The notes below the pieces were generated by a model that saw nothing but the letters and a program-made list of their open reading frames with translations, searched no databases and had not been told where the DNA came from. Of a stretch of 64,000 bases of DNA, positions 12,701 through 20,761 are shown piece by piece (position 1 is the first letter of the stretch; the number at the start of each line of letters is the position of its first letter). Made by a program: the position numbers and the translations under genes. Source of the DNA: Diphasiastrum complanatum (Eukaryota; Streptophyta; Lycopodiopsida; Lycopodiales; Lycopodiaceae); NCBI GenBank assembly GCA_029204225.1, contig CM055109.1, positions 30,625,360 through 30,689,359 of the forward strand, in the 5' to 3' direction.

Positions 12701-15682
12701 CTCATGCCTGCCCATCATTTGCTGCAGCTCTGCTACTATCACCTGGTGATCCATCAATCCTCCTCTATGCCAAGAAAGAAAGGGGTTAACACCCCCTCCT
12801 CTTCTCCCATGCCATGCACTGATGCTGCAACGCAGCAGCAGTTTGTAGTTGAGACACCGCAACAGCAGCTAGCTGCTGTAGCAGCGCAGCTGCAGCAGCC
12901 AACCTCTTGCGGGGGAAGCAGTAGCTCCCCCCCTTCGCCTATCTCCAAAACTCCACCTATTTTTGCTCTTCCTATTTCCCCATCTGATCAGATTACGGAG
13001 AATAGTCCTACCATTGCTCTTCCAATCACACCTTATCCAGTCGATTTGATATCCCCAGCACTCTTCAACCTGATCACTTCTCTCCATGAAGATGACAAAA
13101 GGATTTCCCAACTCCTTGCTTCTCACCAGAAGGAGATGGACTCCCATCAAGCAATGATCCACCAATCGGTGCACTCGCACCTCCTACAGTTGGATACATC
13201 CATTGAAAATATCAAAAAGGAGATTACATCTGTCAAAGGTGAAGCCCAAGTCGCTACTTTGGCTAAGATCCAACAACTCAAGAGTAAATTGGATCAGCAC
13301 CATACAGCTGTCCAATCTTGGGCAGAGGTTCTCAAAGAAAACAAATCCGAACAGCACTCATGGATTAAAGGTTCAGGTAAAGATGCTCCAGTTTCATTCA
13401 TCTCTGCTACACTTAATGAGAGCCGGCTGAGTGGGCAAAAGGCCCTTAATGTTCGTGTAAGGGGCATTCCTGATTCTCGGGATGCTATTGGTGAAGCCAT
13501 ACAATTTTTGAAAGTTACTCTCCAGCACCATGACAAAGACTTGGACACAACTTGGCGTACCAAGAAATATACTAGTACCCTTGTCCTACGCTTCACTTCA
13601 AGGGACGCCCGACGAGATGTACTACGGCAATAACCTAAATTAAAAGATACCAAGATCGTTTTGGATGAAGATATCACCTTTGTTCAAGTTGGGGAATGCA
13701 AGAGACTACATGCCATGGGTCAGGCTGGTTTCCAAACACGTTATTCTACGGCAGATCACATCTTCACATTGTGAGCCTTGATTGAGGAGGCTAAGCACAG
13801 GAGAGAGAGGGTTTACTGTTGTTTTGTGGACTTCAGGAAAGCCTTTGATTCTGTTCCTCGCTCACTGCTCATCCAGAGACTCCGAGACCTCGGCTTCTCC
13901 ACCGACATTGTTCTTGCTGTGATGGCACTTTATGAGCGTGTCCTTGGTTGTTTCCGGCATAGCAGTGGCATATCTGAGCACATCTGGAGCACTATTGGGG
14001 TGAAGCAGGGTTGTTCCCTCTCACCAGTCCTCTTTGGCTTGTATATTGATGAGTTGGAGAGAGTCATTACACAGGGTGGTGGTACTGGCTGCAGGCTTGG
14101 TGACATCTTGATTGCTATCCTCCTTTATGCTGATGATGTGGTGTTGGTCTCACCGACCAGAGAGGGTCTACAACGACAGTTGGATTGCTTGCATGAGTTT
14201 TGCACCAGATGGGGCCTAGGGGTACATATGCTTTTCTTTACTATTATGGAGACGTTTCATATGCTCCCGATGTGCGAGCATCAGTCCATTGTATGGACAC
14301 TACGTGTTGCGCACTCTATCAATTTGCTAATCCGCGCTATGTGTGCACTTCCTTGGATCCACGAGGTACACATTTTTAGCCTTCTTTCCGATCTCATTTA
14401 TATTGATTTTGTTGATGACATCTACTCCTTTAAGACTTTAATGAATATATTGTGGTAACTTCTTAGTTGAAAATTGGAACTTTGACCATGGTTGCAGGTG
14501 AACCTTGACTCCTGCAAGCTTGACAGAGAGACCATCGTTCCTCAAGCTGCATGTAGGAGAAAGCTAAGGATAAAATGTTTTGAGAGTTGCATGAGCAAAT
14601 GGACATTGAGGCACGTGTTGCACAGCGCCATAGGAGAGCAGTTGGGAGGAGGGAGACACAGGGTAGGGAGATGAAGAGTTGTTTGGGGGTGAAGGGGAGG
14701 AGCATACAGTTGAGTACGAGGAGTGGGTGAGGGCAACTTATTGCAGTTGGAAAAAGTATTCTGGATGCAATGTTGGTATCCATTATGCTTAATAGTCTAC
14801 CTTTGGCTTGCCGCTTGTCAAATCTTTGTGATGATGTTTTCGTTACGGGAGACGAGGCCTTCTTTAGGATTGAAAAAAGGTACATGTCAAGTATGCACGG
14901 TGGGAGCATGAAAGCTCTACCACCTAAAAGAACAAAGAAACAAGACTACAGGTAAACAGGAAATAATGATAGACAAGGAGAGCCTATCATCATATAAATG
15001 TCTCTCCGCCTGTGAAATAGTGGTGTAAAGTATGTTGAGACACTGTCTCTAAACGAACTGTGTCTCTTTGTCTCTGAGTGGATGGTCGGTGGCGTCTCTG
15101 CTGCCGTGAAGCTGTAGACCGTGGCCTGTGGGTTGGCTGTCCCTCTAGTCGCCGACACTGTCTCTGTCGTCTATTCATGGAGGCGTCCGGAATCTCAGCC
15201 TCCCCATCAGAATCAGTACTCTCTTGCCTCTGCCTCCGACGTGATAAACACTCCTGTATGCTCAGCTGTATCAAGGGGGAGGTGTCAGCGTCTAGTCTCG
15301 CCATACGCAGGTCCGCCATCTCTCGGATCATTAGCGCAACACATCTGGGGTCCTCATACGATACAAGGTAGAGAGTGTGAGTGGATGATCCTGAAACAAG
15401 CAGAAGTATCTCCCTCGGATCTCATACTAGGCTGGGCATCTGAAGAGAAAATGAAACTCATCCTCTACGTCATGCGTATCACACATACTACAAATCCGAG
15501 CATCTCTCGGGATGCCACTGTATCGGCCAGTCTCAATGGCTAGCTGGTGAGAGGAAACCCAAAACTGACCCATCACTATCCGCAGCCTGTGTGAGATACT
15601 ATCCACTAGATATCCGGGAACAGTAGGATACCCAGCATGATCCCGAGATAGAAAATGTGTCCGAAAAAACTCCGTCTTCACC

Positions 15683-15723
<41 letters not shown>

Positions 15724-17885
15724 TCGAAGTGGGGGCAATTGAAAAGGCTCACCATTGCCGACATCACCCTCATGATCAAATAGGGAGGACTTGTTCTATA
15801 GTGGCACAAACTCTAATGACAAGGATTACTTGCCAAGGAAAGAGTCATAGTTTTATTGATTTTCAATTGTCACCATACGTCCTTTTATGGACCATTTTGG
15901 TGTCTTGCAGCTCGACATTATAAATTGTCATATCTTAGCACGTACGACTTATCCAAATTATGTTTCAAAAGGATGTTTATGTTGTTTATTATTATTTCCT
16001 GTAGCAATGCTTTGTTTGACAAGTACATCAATTACTCCAAATCATGGCATCTTTGGTGCAGGGGAAATGCTCTCCATCAACAACCCTAAACCCTAATCCT
16101 CAAGCAGCAATTTGATTCCATTCTTCAGATAGAATATGCACAAACAAACAAAAATCAGGTATATCCAACCAGAATTTCATGCACTATGCACATATGCAAA
16201 CCTAAAGTTAGTACATGTAAAAACACTAAAGATAGTACAAAGTTGCAGGCATTTTGAACACTGATGATTGCATTAGCCATTACCTAGGGTAGTGAACAAG
16301 TGAGGGTCATTAGTCACTGGTTAGGAATTGGGAGTCAGGAGTCAAGAACCAGGAATCGAGAAAGCAATGGGACCACCATTGGATAGTCCATGATTCCATC
16401 TATTATCCTGTAACGCTAAGTGACAAGTAGTAACAAAAGGTTAGCCTCCCACCAACCTAAACCCGAAACTGATGCAAATGATTCAACCCTGATTTGAATT
16501 TGTGAATGGGTGGATGCAGATTGTTAATTCGTATCAGGCATTCTAACATTGATTTAGGGAATCTTGGGTCTCTTTACCCACTCTTTTAGCATCCTTTAGC
16601 TGGCTTTCATGTGGCTTTATTTGTTTCATACAGGTGGTATGAAAGGGTTAAGTTTGCTTCCCATTTTTGGCCAAAACATGACCTTACAGTACATAGCATC
16701 TGGCAAGAAATGGAATTTAGAATGCATAAAAAAACTTTGAAAATTCAAAAGTTCACTATTAAATTCCTCACATCGAGATTTTATTTGGAATTAATGTTAT
16801 TCCATGCACTAATCCATCAGCCTATAGAAAAGTTCTGCATTCTACTGTAGCAGTCAATAGACCTGCAGACATAAAAGCAATTATGCCCAGTCTCACTTGC
16901 AAAATTACTCATGGTTTTTATACAGGAATTTCGCAAATGCGAATTTCCCAACTTTCTTCTGTCATGACAGCTTCACGACTGTTAATACATAGTTATGAAG
17001 CATGTCTCGTTAGCAGCCATCGTGAAATCAATGTAATCACTAGTTAGCACTATGTTAATGATTTCCAAAAGGCTTATTTATAAATAGGTCTCCTACAGCA
17101 CGACAAGTATGCTGAAGAAATCATCAAAAAGTGATATGAAGTTTATCTCTGTCACATAGTAGCAGAACTCTACATTTCTGTGATTTTTACTATGCTAGTT
17201 AAAAGTTTTATCTCTATTATGATCATTCCAATGTACTCTCATAATTGATTGATTCAGATCAGATAGTTATTAATATCAATCATACTTGTGCATCTTATGC
17301 CTTGTTGGTTCTAAATTGATTTCAGTACATTTTTTATCTATTACTTTCTTTCTGTAAGCAAAGAATTCTCAGATCATTAGCTAGTCATTCAATGGCTGTC
17401 TCTGACGCCTCTAAGAATAATAGTATGGTTGTCTTGGACACCTGAAATGAATCTGAATTATTGATTTTGTACTAATAAGTTGCAGGTCCTAAAGTGAATT
17501 TCATGATTCAAGTCTGAGATTGAAAGCAGTCTTCTGTTTGCAAATTGTCTTTCTCTACTTACACTTACTCGATTACTTTGATAATTGTCATAATTTTAAA
17601 AGCGAACTAAAACGTCCCTTGTATCTATGATATATATGCTTATGCTTGTTTCTTGCAAGATCTCTGACTAATGGAAGGAACAAAAGGATTCCATGTCTGC
17701 TTAAAGGTGTCAAATTAATATGCTATGCCCTAAACAACTAGCCATTACAAAAGAATTGCATTGTAACATGCCACAATCGCCCCTAGCTTGTTCCTAGTTC
17801 TTTATAACAAAGTTAAATTAGCAAATCATTAACATACTTGAAGTCAAGACCCAATAGTTGAGGATTCAACTGGACCCCAAACCAC
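1444..17885 (-). CDS. FK: Delta(14)-sterol reductase, FACKEL/HYD2 (ERG24) type; eight 3'-terminal exons, 5' part not found
   Basis: This enzyme reduces the C14-C15 double bond left by sterol 14-demethylase, an endoplasmic-reticulum membrane step in plant sterol and brassinosteroid synthesis. In transcript order the exons are 17838-17885, 12135-12258, 11425-11471, 11048-11129, 10847-10923, 8797-8916, 7052-7126 and 1444-1597. Together they give 241 residues and a stop (727 nt). Every intron is GT-AG and all phases match. Family landmarks seen: WFGVQLNP, RAGMMGWLLINLS, WDIIAEKFGFMLVFGD, FRGSNRQKH, KLLVSGYWGIARHCNYLGD and LLIWRERRDE, the last two being the sterol reductase signature regions. Arabidopsis FACKEL is about 370 residues, so roughly 120-130 N-terminal residues are missing. 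No frameshift or stop is present, which argues for a live gene. Intron lengths (transcript order) are 5579, 663, 295, 124, 1930, 1670 and 5454 bp. Confidence 0.93.
3695..3757. repeat. (A)63 homopolymer
   Basis: An uninterrupted run of 63 adenines lies at the outer edge of the left palindrome arm. The matching place in the right arm has only eight bases, so the run grew after the palindrome formed, or it marks a retroposed poly(A) tail. Assembly length is unreliable here. Confidence 0.95.
3758..4140. repeat. Near-perfect 380-bp palindrome (inverted repeat with no spacer)
   Basis: Two arms of about 190 bp meet head to head with no loop. The centre is TTTGACCCGGGTCAAA, with the axis between 3944 and 3945. 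The inner ~60 bp of each arm pair almost perfectly; the outer parts pair at roughly 85% by eye. Weaker pairing continues outside (3661-3688 with about 4146-4170). A transcript through it, including the FK pre-mRNA, would fold into a very long hairpin. It may be a foldback or MITE-like element. I found no convincing target-site duplication. Confidence 0.92.
5395..6170 (-). pseudogene. LINE ORF2 C-terminal fragment
   Basis: Read on the minus strand, conceptual frames give LDALG..PHYLD, then RQLAIEPRCFQDIPW, then IC*LCTLGEAEEHFIF, then YYEIG, an acidic run DNDDDD, and finally HITAFFIGSR. This is the same order as the LINE copies at 22.0-22.5 and 36.2-36.8 kb: a C-x2-C...H zinc motif, a charged tail and an ITxFF end. 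Several stops and frameshifts interrupt it, so it is dead. It lies inside an FK intron in the sense orientation of that gene. Confidence 0.75.
7052..7126 (-). CDS. FK: FK exon, catalytic signature GIARHCNYLGD
   Basis: It encodes residues 167-190 plus part of 191. It follows a TTGTAG acceptor whose first exonic base completes the Trp codon split from the previous exon. The donor is GTAAGT. The encoded stretch GIARHCNYLGDLLLALSFSL belongs to the most conserved block of the ERG4/ERG24 family. Confidence 0.93.
7127..8796 (-). other. FK intron, 1.67 kb, with gypsy RNase H remnant
   Basis: This intron has donor GTAAGA at 8791-8796 and acceptor TTGTAG. It holds a decayed gypsy piece near 7560-8000. 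The part at 8230-8790 has short open frames on the plus strand, but none resembles a known protein. Confidence 0.75.
7560..8000 (-). pseudogene. Ty3/gypsy RNase H end, decayed
   Basis: On the minus strand around 7780-7900 a frame reads HKAKWA, then FEYEIQDIKGTTNQVVNAFNRI after two stops. This has the shape of the RNase H end of gypsy polyproteins (KW...F.YEI...G..N.VADALSRI). The flanks are too decayed to place other domains. It sits in an FK intron. The call rests on about 30 residues and could be wrong. Confidence 0.45.
8797..8916 (-). CDS. FK: FK exon, FRGSNRQKH block
   Basis: It encodes residues 127-165, with split Gly and Trp codons at its ends. The acceptor is TTGCAG and the donor GTAAGA. 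It carries FRGSNRQKHLFKKDP and GGKLLVSGYW, typical of delta(14)-sterol reductases and different from the delta(7) enzyme, which supports the subfamily call. Confidence 0.94.
8917..10846 (-). other. FK intron, 1.93 kb
   Basis: Nothing coding is recognised. A short direct duplication is visible: AGATTTTAAG followed by CA(A)CTGTTAAA at about 10132-10170 and again at about 10315-10350. A C-run and A-run (10276-10305) lies between the copies. A 120-codon plus-strand open frame at 9011-9373 has no recognisable family. Confidence 0.7.
10847..10923 (-). CDS. FK: FK exon, GWWLL block
   Basis: It encodes residues 101-125 plus a split Gly. The acceptor is GTGCAG and the donor GTATGG. The stretch GWWLLKHTVDLTV followed by a hydrophobic run (AAILNIIVFIF) is a membrane segment in the family. 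Confidence 0.93.
11048..11129 (-). CDS. FK: FK exon, WDIIAEKFGFMLVFGD block
   Basis: It encodes residues 74-100 with a split Thr at its start. The acceptor is CTGTAG and the donor GTAAGC. WDIIAEKFGFMLVFGDLVWI is nearly identical to plant FACKEL and includes a membrane-embedded part of the fold. Confidence 0.95.
11425..11471 (-). CDS. FK: FK exon, 47 nt
   Basis: This short exon encodes residues 58-72 and the first two bases of a split Thr codon. It reads IYVLDYFWFEEYMTS. The acceptor is CTGCAG and the donor GTACGA. It joins in phase with both neighbours. Confidence 0.93.
12135..12258 (-). CDS. FK: FK exon, RAGMMGWLLINLS block
   Basis: It encodes residues 17-57. The acceptor is CTGCAG and the donor GTATGT. 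FFWIRAGMMGWLLINLSIAA is a near match to plant FACKEL. The following stretch (QQIQLHGNLSLSM) is slightly longer than the Arabidopsis one. Confidence 0.95.
12767..13633 (+). CDS. LINE ORF1 protein, coiled coil plus RRM-like region (C-terminally truncated)
   Basis: The frame is open from 12689. I prefer the Met at 12767 (MPRKKG) because the related ORF1 at 22718 starts MVRKSKG. Residues ~1-100 are Gln/Pro/Ser-rich. Residues ~110-190 are helical with heptad-like spacing (IENIKKEITS, LAKIQQLKSKLDQHH). Residues ~225-288 (ALNVRVRGIPDSRDAIGEAI, then STLVLRFTSRDARRDVLR) have the outline of the RRM of mammalian L1 ORF1p-type proteins. ORF1p binds LINE RNA as a chaperone. It stops at the TAA at 13631-13633, where L1-type proteins would continue into a C-terminal domain. 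Confidence 0.7.
   Translation: MPRKKGVNTPSSSPMPCTDAATQQQFVVETPQQQLAAVAAQLQQPTSCGGSSSSPPSPISKTPPIFALPISPSDQITENSPTIALPITPYPVDLISPALFNLITSLHEDDKRISQLLASHQKEMDSHQAMIHQSVHSHLLQLDTSIENIKKEITSVKGEAQVATLAKIQQLKSKLDQHHTAVQSWAEVLKENKSEQHSWIKGSGKDAPVSFISATLNESRLSGQKALNVRVRGIPDSRDAIGEAIQFLKVTLQHHDKDLDTTWRTKKYTSTLVLRFTSRDARRDVLRQ
13690..14226 (+). pseudogene. LINE reverse transcriptase N-terminal half
   Basis: It begins MGQAGFQTRYSTADHIFTL, then a TGA stop, then an open frame from about 13775 carrying CCFVDFRKAFDSVP (catalytic motif A), GVKQGCSLSPVLFGLYIDEL and LLYADDVVLVSP (YADD catalytic box). It matches the copy at 20762-21805 closely but stops at GLGV (~14226), so the thumb and C-terminal zinc region are absent. 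The continuation of the open frame to 14458 is unrelated sequence. Confidence 0.88.
14227..14989. other. Unassigned block between two LINE fragments
   Basis: This block is not LINE-like. It holds overlapping short open frames, for example plus-strand ones reading SCKLDRETIVPQAACRRKL and LRLSNLCDD-type sequence around 14820, and is more GC-rich than the surrounding intron. I recognise no family. It could be captured host sequence or a decayed unknown transposon. Confidence 0.4.
14990..15684 (-). pseudogene. LINE ORF2 C-terminal fragment with terminal PIP-like motif
   Basis: The minus strand encodes SHQLAIETGRYSGIPRDARI, then CSMCDTHDVEDEFHFLFRCP (C-x2-C, H, C zinc motif). A stop and frameshift at ~15330-15430 follow, then ALMIREMADLRMARLDADT and an Arg/Gln-rich tail ending SQHTLHHYFTGGETFI at 14990. 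The motif QHTLHHYF (15014-15037) fits the PCNA-interacting consensus. The fragment is bounded on its 5' side by a CT run (GA on the plus strand). Confidence 0.85.
15685..15721. repeat. (GA)18 microsatellite
   Basis: A pure GA run (CT on the minus strand) directly abuts the 5' side of the minus-strand LINE fragment at 14990-15684. CT tracts in this window are otherwise the 3' tails of LINEs. Confidence 0.95.
17838..17885 (-). CDS. FK: FK exon, WFGVQLNP block (most upstream exon found)
   Basis: It encodes the end of a split Trp codon and then WFGVQLNPQLLGLDF plus a split Lys. It has a GACAG acceptor and a GTATGT donor. It corresponds to the WWFGIQLNP region of plant FACKEL. The upstream exon should end in ...DTG/GAYTG before GT. 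I searched by eye for that pattern to the right and did not find it. Confidence 0.9.
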
Positions 17886-18229
17886 CTGTCAAGTGCAACG
17901 AGGAAGTATAAGAGACAATAATTTATTGTTCACAATCTACTTGGCATGTCCAAGAACTGAATGGAACAATGTAATGGCAAGCGACTGAGAAAGCTGGAAA
18001 CTTAAGTTATTACAGTGCATTTTAGTATTGGCATAGACAAAATAACAGACTCCACATAGCTAATGCACGAAACACAACAAAATAAAGAGAGGGAACCACA
18101 AAATATGTAAACATATATTGGAGGATATCAATCATCATTCATAGACTCATGTAATATGATAGTAGTACATTTAGCATAAGCTGAATGGAAGATAGGCTAT
18201 GTTAAACTAATTTTTAAATATGATTCGAG
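17886..18229. other. Intron or upstream sequence, nothing recognised
   Basis: AT-rich. If FK continues to the right, this is intron sequence. No exon of the N-terminal sterol reductase region was seen. Confidence 0.4.
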
Positions 18230-18430
18230 CAGCTATATGTGCCATCCCCACAGTGTCGTCAACTACCACATGGGTCACCATCCCTTATCCCATTGATATC
18301 ACACTTCCAGATTCTCCCCACTACTCTCTCTGACCACTCTTTCATGTCTTTCCATTTGAGTTCTATGTTACCCTCACCATCTCCCTCTCACTCCATTGAC
18401 CATGCACCCAGATATACTTTCACTTGTTAG
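18230..18430 (+). pseudogene. LINE endonuclease C-terminal fragment
   Basis: About 200 bp align by eye with 30560-30770 of the LINE endonuclease piece (shared ccatccccacagtg, agattctccccactactctctctgaccactctttc and cactccattgacc). It encodes ILPTTLSDHSF, whose SDH is the conserved catalytic triad end of APE-type LINE endonucleases. Both flanks are truncated. Confidence 0.75.
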
Positions 18431-19018
18431 AAATTAAGAATAGCGATAGCTAGGATCTTTAAATCAAGGTTTACCAACCTAGGAATCCTTGATGGTCTTC
18501 TACAACTCAAAATAGCTCAAAACAATAACATGCAATCAACATGCAAGCAAATATAGCAACATGCAGGCAATCTGAAAAATTCTAGAGACATGCATGCAAC
18601 ATGCATGGACTAGTACTTGCACATGCAAAAGTAAATTGTTAGCAAATTGTAAATTTGTTGACATGCAATTACGCGATCTGCTGGCTATGGTGGACAGCGA
18701 AGAAGATGAAGAGGATGTGAGCAGAAAATTACATAATACTCACGAAAGAAACTTGCTACATAAACTAGAATGATAGTGTATGTTGTAGGGAGCATTCTAG
18801 CATCATTAATCTATGATGTTGCTCCTTCAATTAGGCCGAATGGATCTCGAATGCTTGCTGTTCACAAACTTCCAACATGAAGAACATAACATCAGCTAGT
18901 TAGATTACCAGTTATTAGCAGCTATCAGACATTAGTAGCTACTAGATGATGTATTTTAGAAGCTACACTTCATATATACTTTCTTTATCGTTATCAGAGA
19001 TGTTTTACATGCTCCTAT
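18431..19018. other. No gene recognised
   Basis: AT-rich. It contains a local cluster of acatgca/atgcatgc words (18525-18640), probably a decayed simple repeat. Nothing else is assignable. Confidence 0.4.
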
Positions 19019-19105
19019 TTGCACCACACACTTGATATGTACTTATATGCCTTTTGCCATGGAAAAGATGTTAATAAAGCTTTTCTTTCTTTCTTTCTCT
19101 CTCTC
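19019..19105 (+). mobile_element. LINE 3' end with hairpin and CTTT/CT tail
   Basis: The order is gtactta, then tatgccttttgccat (short hairpin), then ggaaaagatgttaataaagc, then cttt repeats and a ctctctc tail. It matches the 3' ends at 43808-43881 and, more loosely, 29862-29932 and 37015-37162. Only the 3' end of the element is preserved. Confidence 0.75.
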
Positions 19106-19843
19106 GTGACTGATCCAGCCAGCGATGGCTGCCATCGCTCATTGCCATCACTAAGGCTCTCATTGCTTGATGTCATCGCTGCTCCATGCCATTGCATTCC
19201 TAGTGCCTCTAGCTCCTCCATGCCATCACTCTAGCCTCTAGTGCGTAGCTGCTCTTGCTCTGCGCTCCATCAGCCCACCTCTACATACCACTCTACCAGG
19301 AATCCCTTGCCTCCTTACTTCACTCTTTTCCACACAACAAACCACTGGAGTCCCAAGCCGCCTTCCTCACCACCTCTCTCCATACTGCTGCAACTTTGGC
19401 TTCCCCTCCAAACCTCATAAATACAAACCAACCCATCCGTGATCACCCCGATCTTTCCATCCACCGTGGTACGATGCGGAATGCCGCTCTCTTCACCACA
19501 CTGTCACACATGCTCGCTTTCATGCCCCCCATCTCCTCCGCTCCTCACGACAATTGTACAACCGCACACTCCCTCGCAAAAAACGTGCCTATGATGACTC
19601 CGAAGGAAACACTTACATGAGTGTGCTCTTCTTTGGTCCTACCTTCAGTATGAGACATGCGGCTACTTCTAGACTCGGGAAGGGTCGTTCTTCCCTAGTT
19701 CAATTAGAGAGATTCTGCTTCCGTAAGTTTATTCGGGAAGCCCCGAGTAAGTGCGGACTTTTTGACACCATCGTCACCCCTTCAGCCTTGTATGTAGCAG
19801 AGATATGGTGTACAAGCCTCTCCTCCTCACACTGGGCCAGCAT
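19106..19843 (+). pseudogene. LINE fragment: endonuclease-RT linker joined to RT thumb
   Basis: After about 150 bp of LINE-like leader, shifted frames give SLHTAATLASPP and PPWYDAECRSLHHTVTHARFHA, the linker also found at 30850-31100 (PPWFDDECRSL). An internal jump near 19620 leads to FFGPTFSMRHAATSRLGKG and then ICTSLSSSHWAS, which is the RT thumb as in 21390-21605. The RT core between them is missing. It ends at cactgggccagc, where the minus-strand copia fragment starts. Confidence 0.8.
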
Positions 19844-20745
19844 TATATTGTGGTGTGTAGTAGGTGTGAATTGATGCTCTATTTTTTGTCTTGGCAGAAG
19901 CTTGAAAACTCTTTGCTTGAATACTCGCCTCCATTGTCGGACCTGATTGTCTGCAACTTTTTGGAGGTGTGTCTCTCAGCAGATGCCACAAACCTTTTGA
20001 AGGCATCAAACACTTCTGATTTTTTCTTTATGTAGTATATTGTTGTCATCCGGCTGTAATCATCAATGAAAGTGACGAAGAATTGCGATCCTGAGAGAGA
20101 GTCGACTTTCATCGGTCCACATACATCTGAGTGAACGAGCTCAAGAATGTTCTTGGCTCTTCTTCCTTCGTGCACAAAGGGACTTCGATGTTGTTTGCCC
20201 TTCTGACAGGTTTCAGAGAAGTCGGTGTCTAGTCTTGTTATCTTTAGACCTGTGACAATCTCTTTTCTCCTCATGTCGTACAAACTTCTCATATTCTGAT
20301 AATACATTCTTCTGTTCCAGAGATGGTTTTCGTTTTCTGATGCATTTGATATGCTATCATGTCTGCTGATGATCTTTGCTTGGTAAAGATTTCCCTGCCT
20401 TGATCCGACAGTCAGCAGCTTACTTGATTTTTGCTCGATTATTCGGCATACACTCCCGTCAAACAGGACTCGTGCACCAAGATCAGCGATTCTCGACACA
20501 GAGAGCAAGTCTCTTCTGAGTGTTGGCACGTAAAGTGCTCCTTGCAGTTCTGCATATCCAAACAGTGTACGTAGATGTAGAGTGCCGATGCTTTCGACAT
20601 CGTGTCTGCTTCCATCACCTAGTATCACTGCTCTTGCATTGTCGAGCGTCTTGTAATTGATCAACATGTTTTTGTTACACGTGATGTGCGATGTAGCACC
20701 TGAGTCGATGACTATGTCGTAGTCGTGCTCAATAGAGGCGGAGAC
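19838..20745 (-). pseudogene. Ty1/copia fragment: protease end, GAG-pre-integrase and integrase start
   Basis: The minus strand carries DYDIVIDSGATSHIT (aspartic protease site, ~20690-20730) and a 262-codon open frame at 19879-20667. That frame runs ILGDGSRHDVESIGTLHL, VPTLRRDLLSVSRI, LWNRRMYYQNMRSLYDM, ILELVHSDVCGPM (first integrase Asp), FIDDYSR and TIRSDNGGEYSS (second Asp), then shifts frame to YTPQYNAGP. It breaks before the catalytic Glu. In the zinc region the usual HHCC residues are partly lost. It is sandwiched between plus-strand LINE pieces, and its left join shares gggccagc with the LINE. Confidence 0.9.
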
Positions 20746-20761
20746 TAGGAGACTACATGCT

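Larger units (their letters stand above)
12655..14226 (+). mobile_element. LINE fragment: ORF1 joined to reverse transcriptase by internal deletion
   Basis: ORF1 (to 13633) is followed within about 60 bp by the RT N-terminus. The ORF1 C-terminal domain and the whole endonuclease are missing. The join lies near 13695, where the sequence agactacatgc.atgggtcaggc is shared with the LINE start at about 20750. At the right end, after cctaggggt (14218-14226), it leaves the LINE sequence abruptly. It lies antisense to FK inside an intron. Confidence 0.85.
12259..17837 (-). other. FK intron, 5.58 kb, filled with LINE pieces
   Basis: This intron lies between the exons at 17838-17885 and 12135-12258. 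It contains a plus-strand LINE ORF1-RT chimera, an unassigned block, a minus-strand LINE C-terminal piece and a GA microsatellite, listed separately. From 15740 to 17837 I see only AT-rich sequence without recognisable genes. Confidence 0.8.

Noticed and set aside
15657-15923. Arg-Glu repeat containing ORF at the GA run
   Set aside because: It crosses a microsatellite and a LINE end in the antisense frame. No domain.
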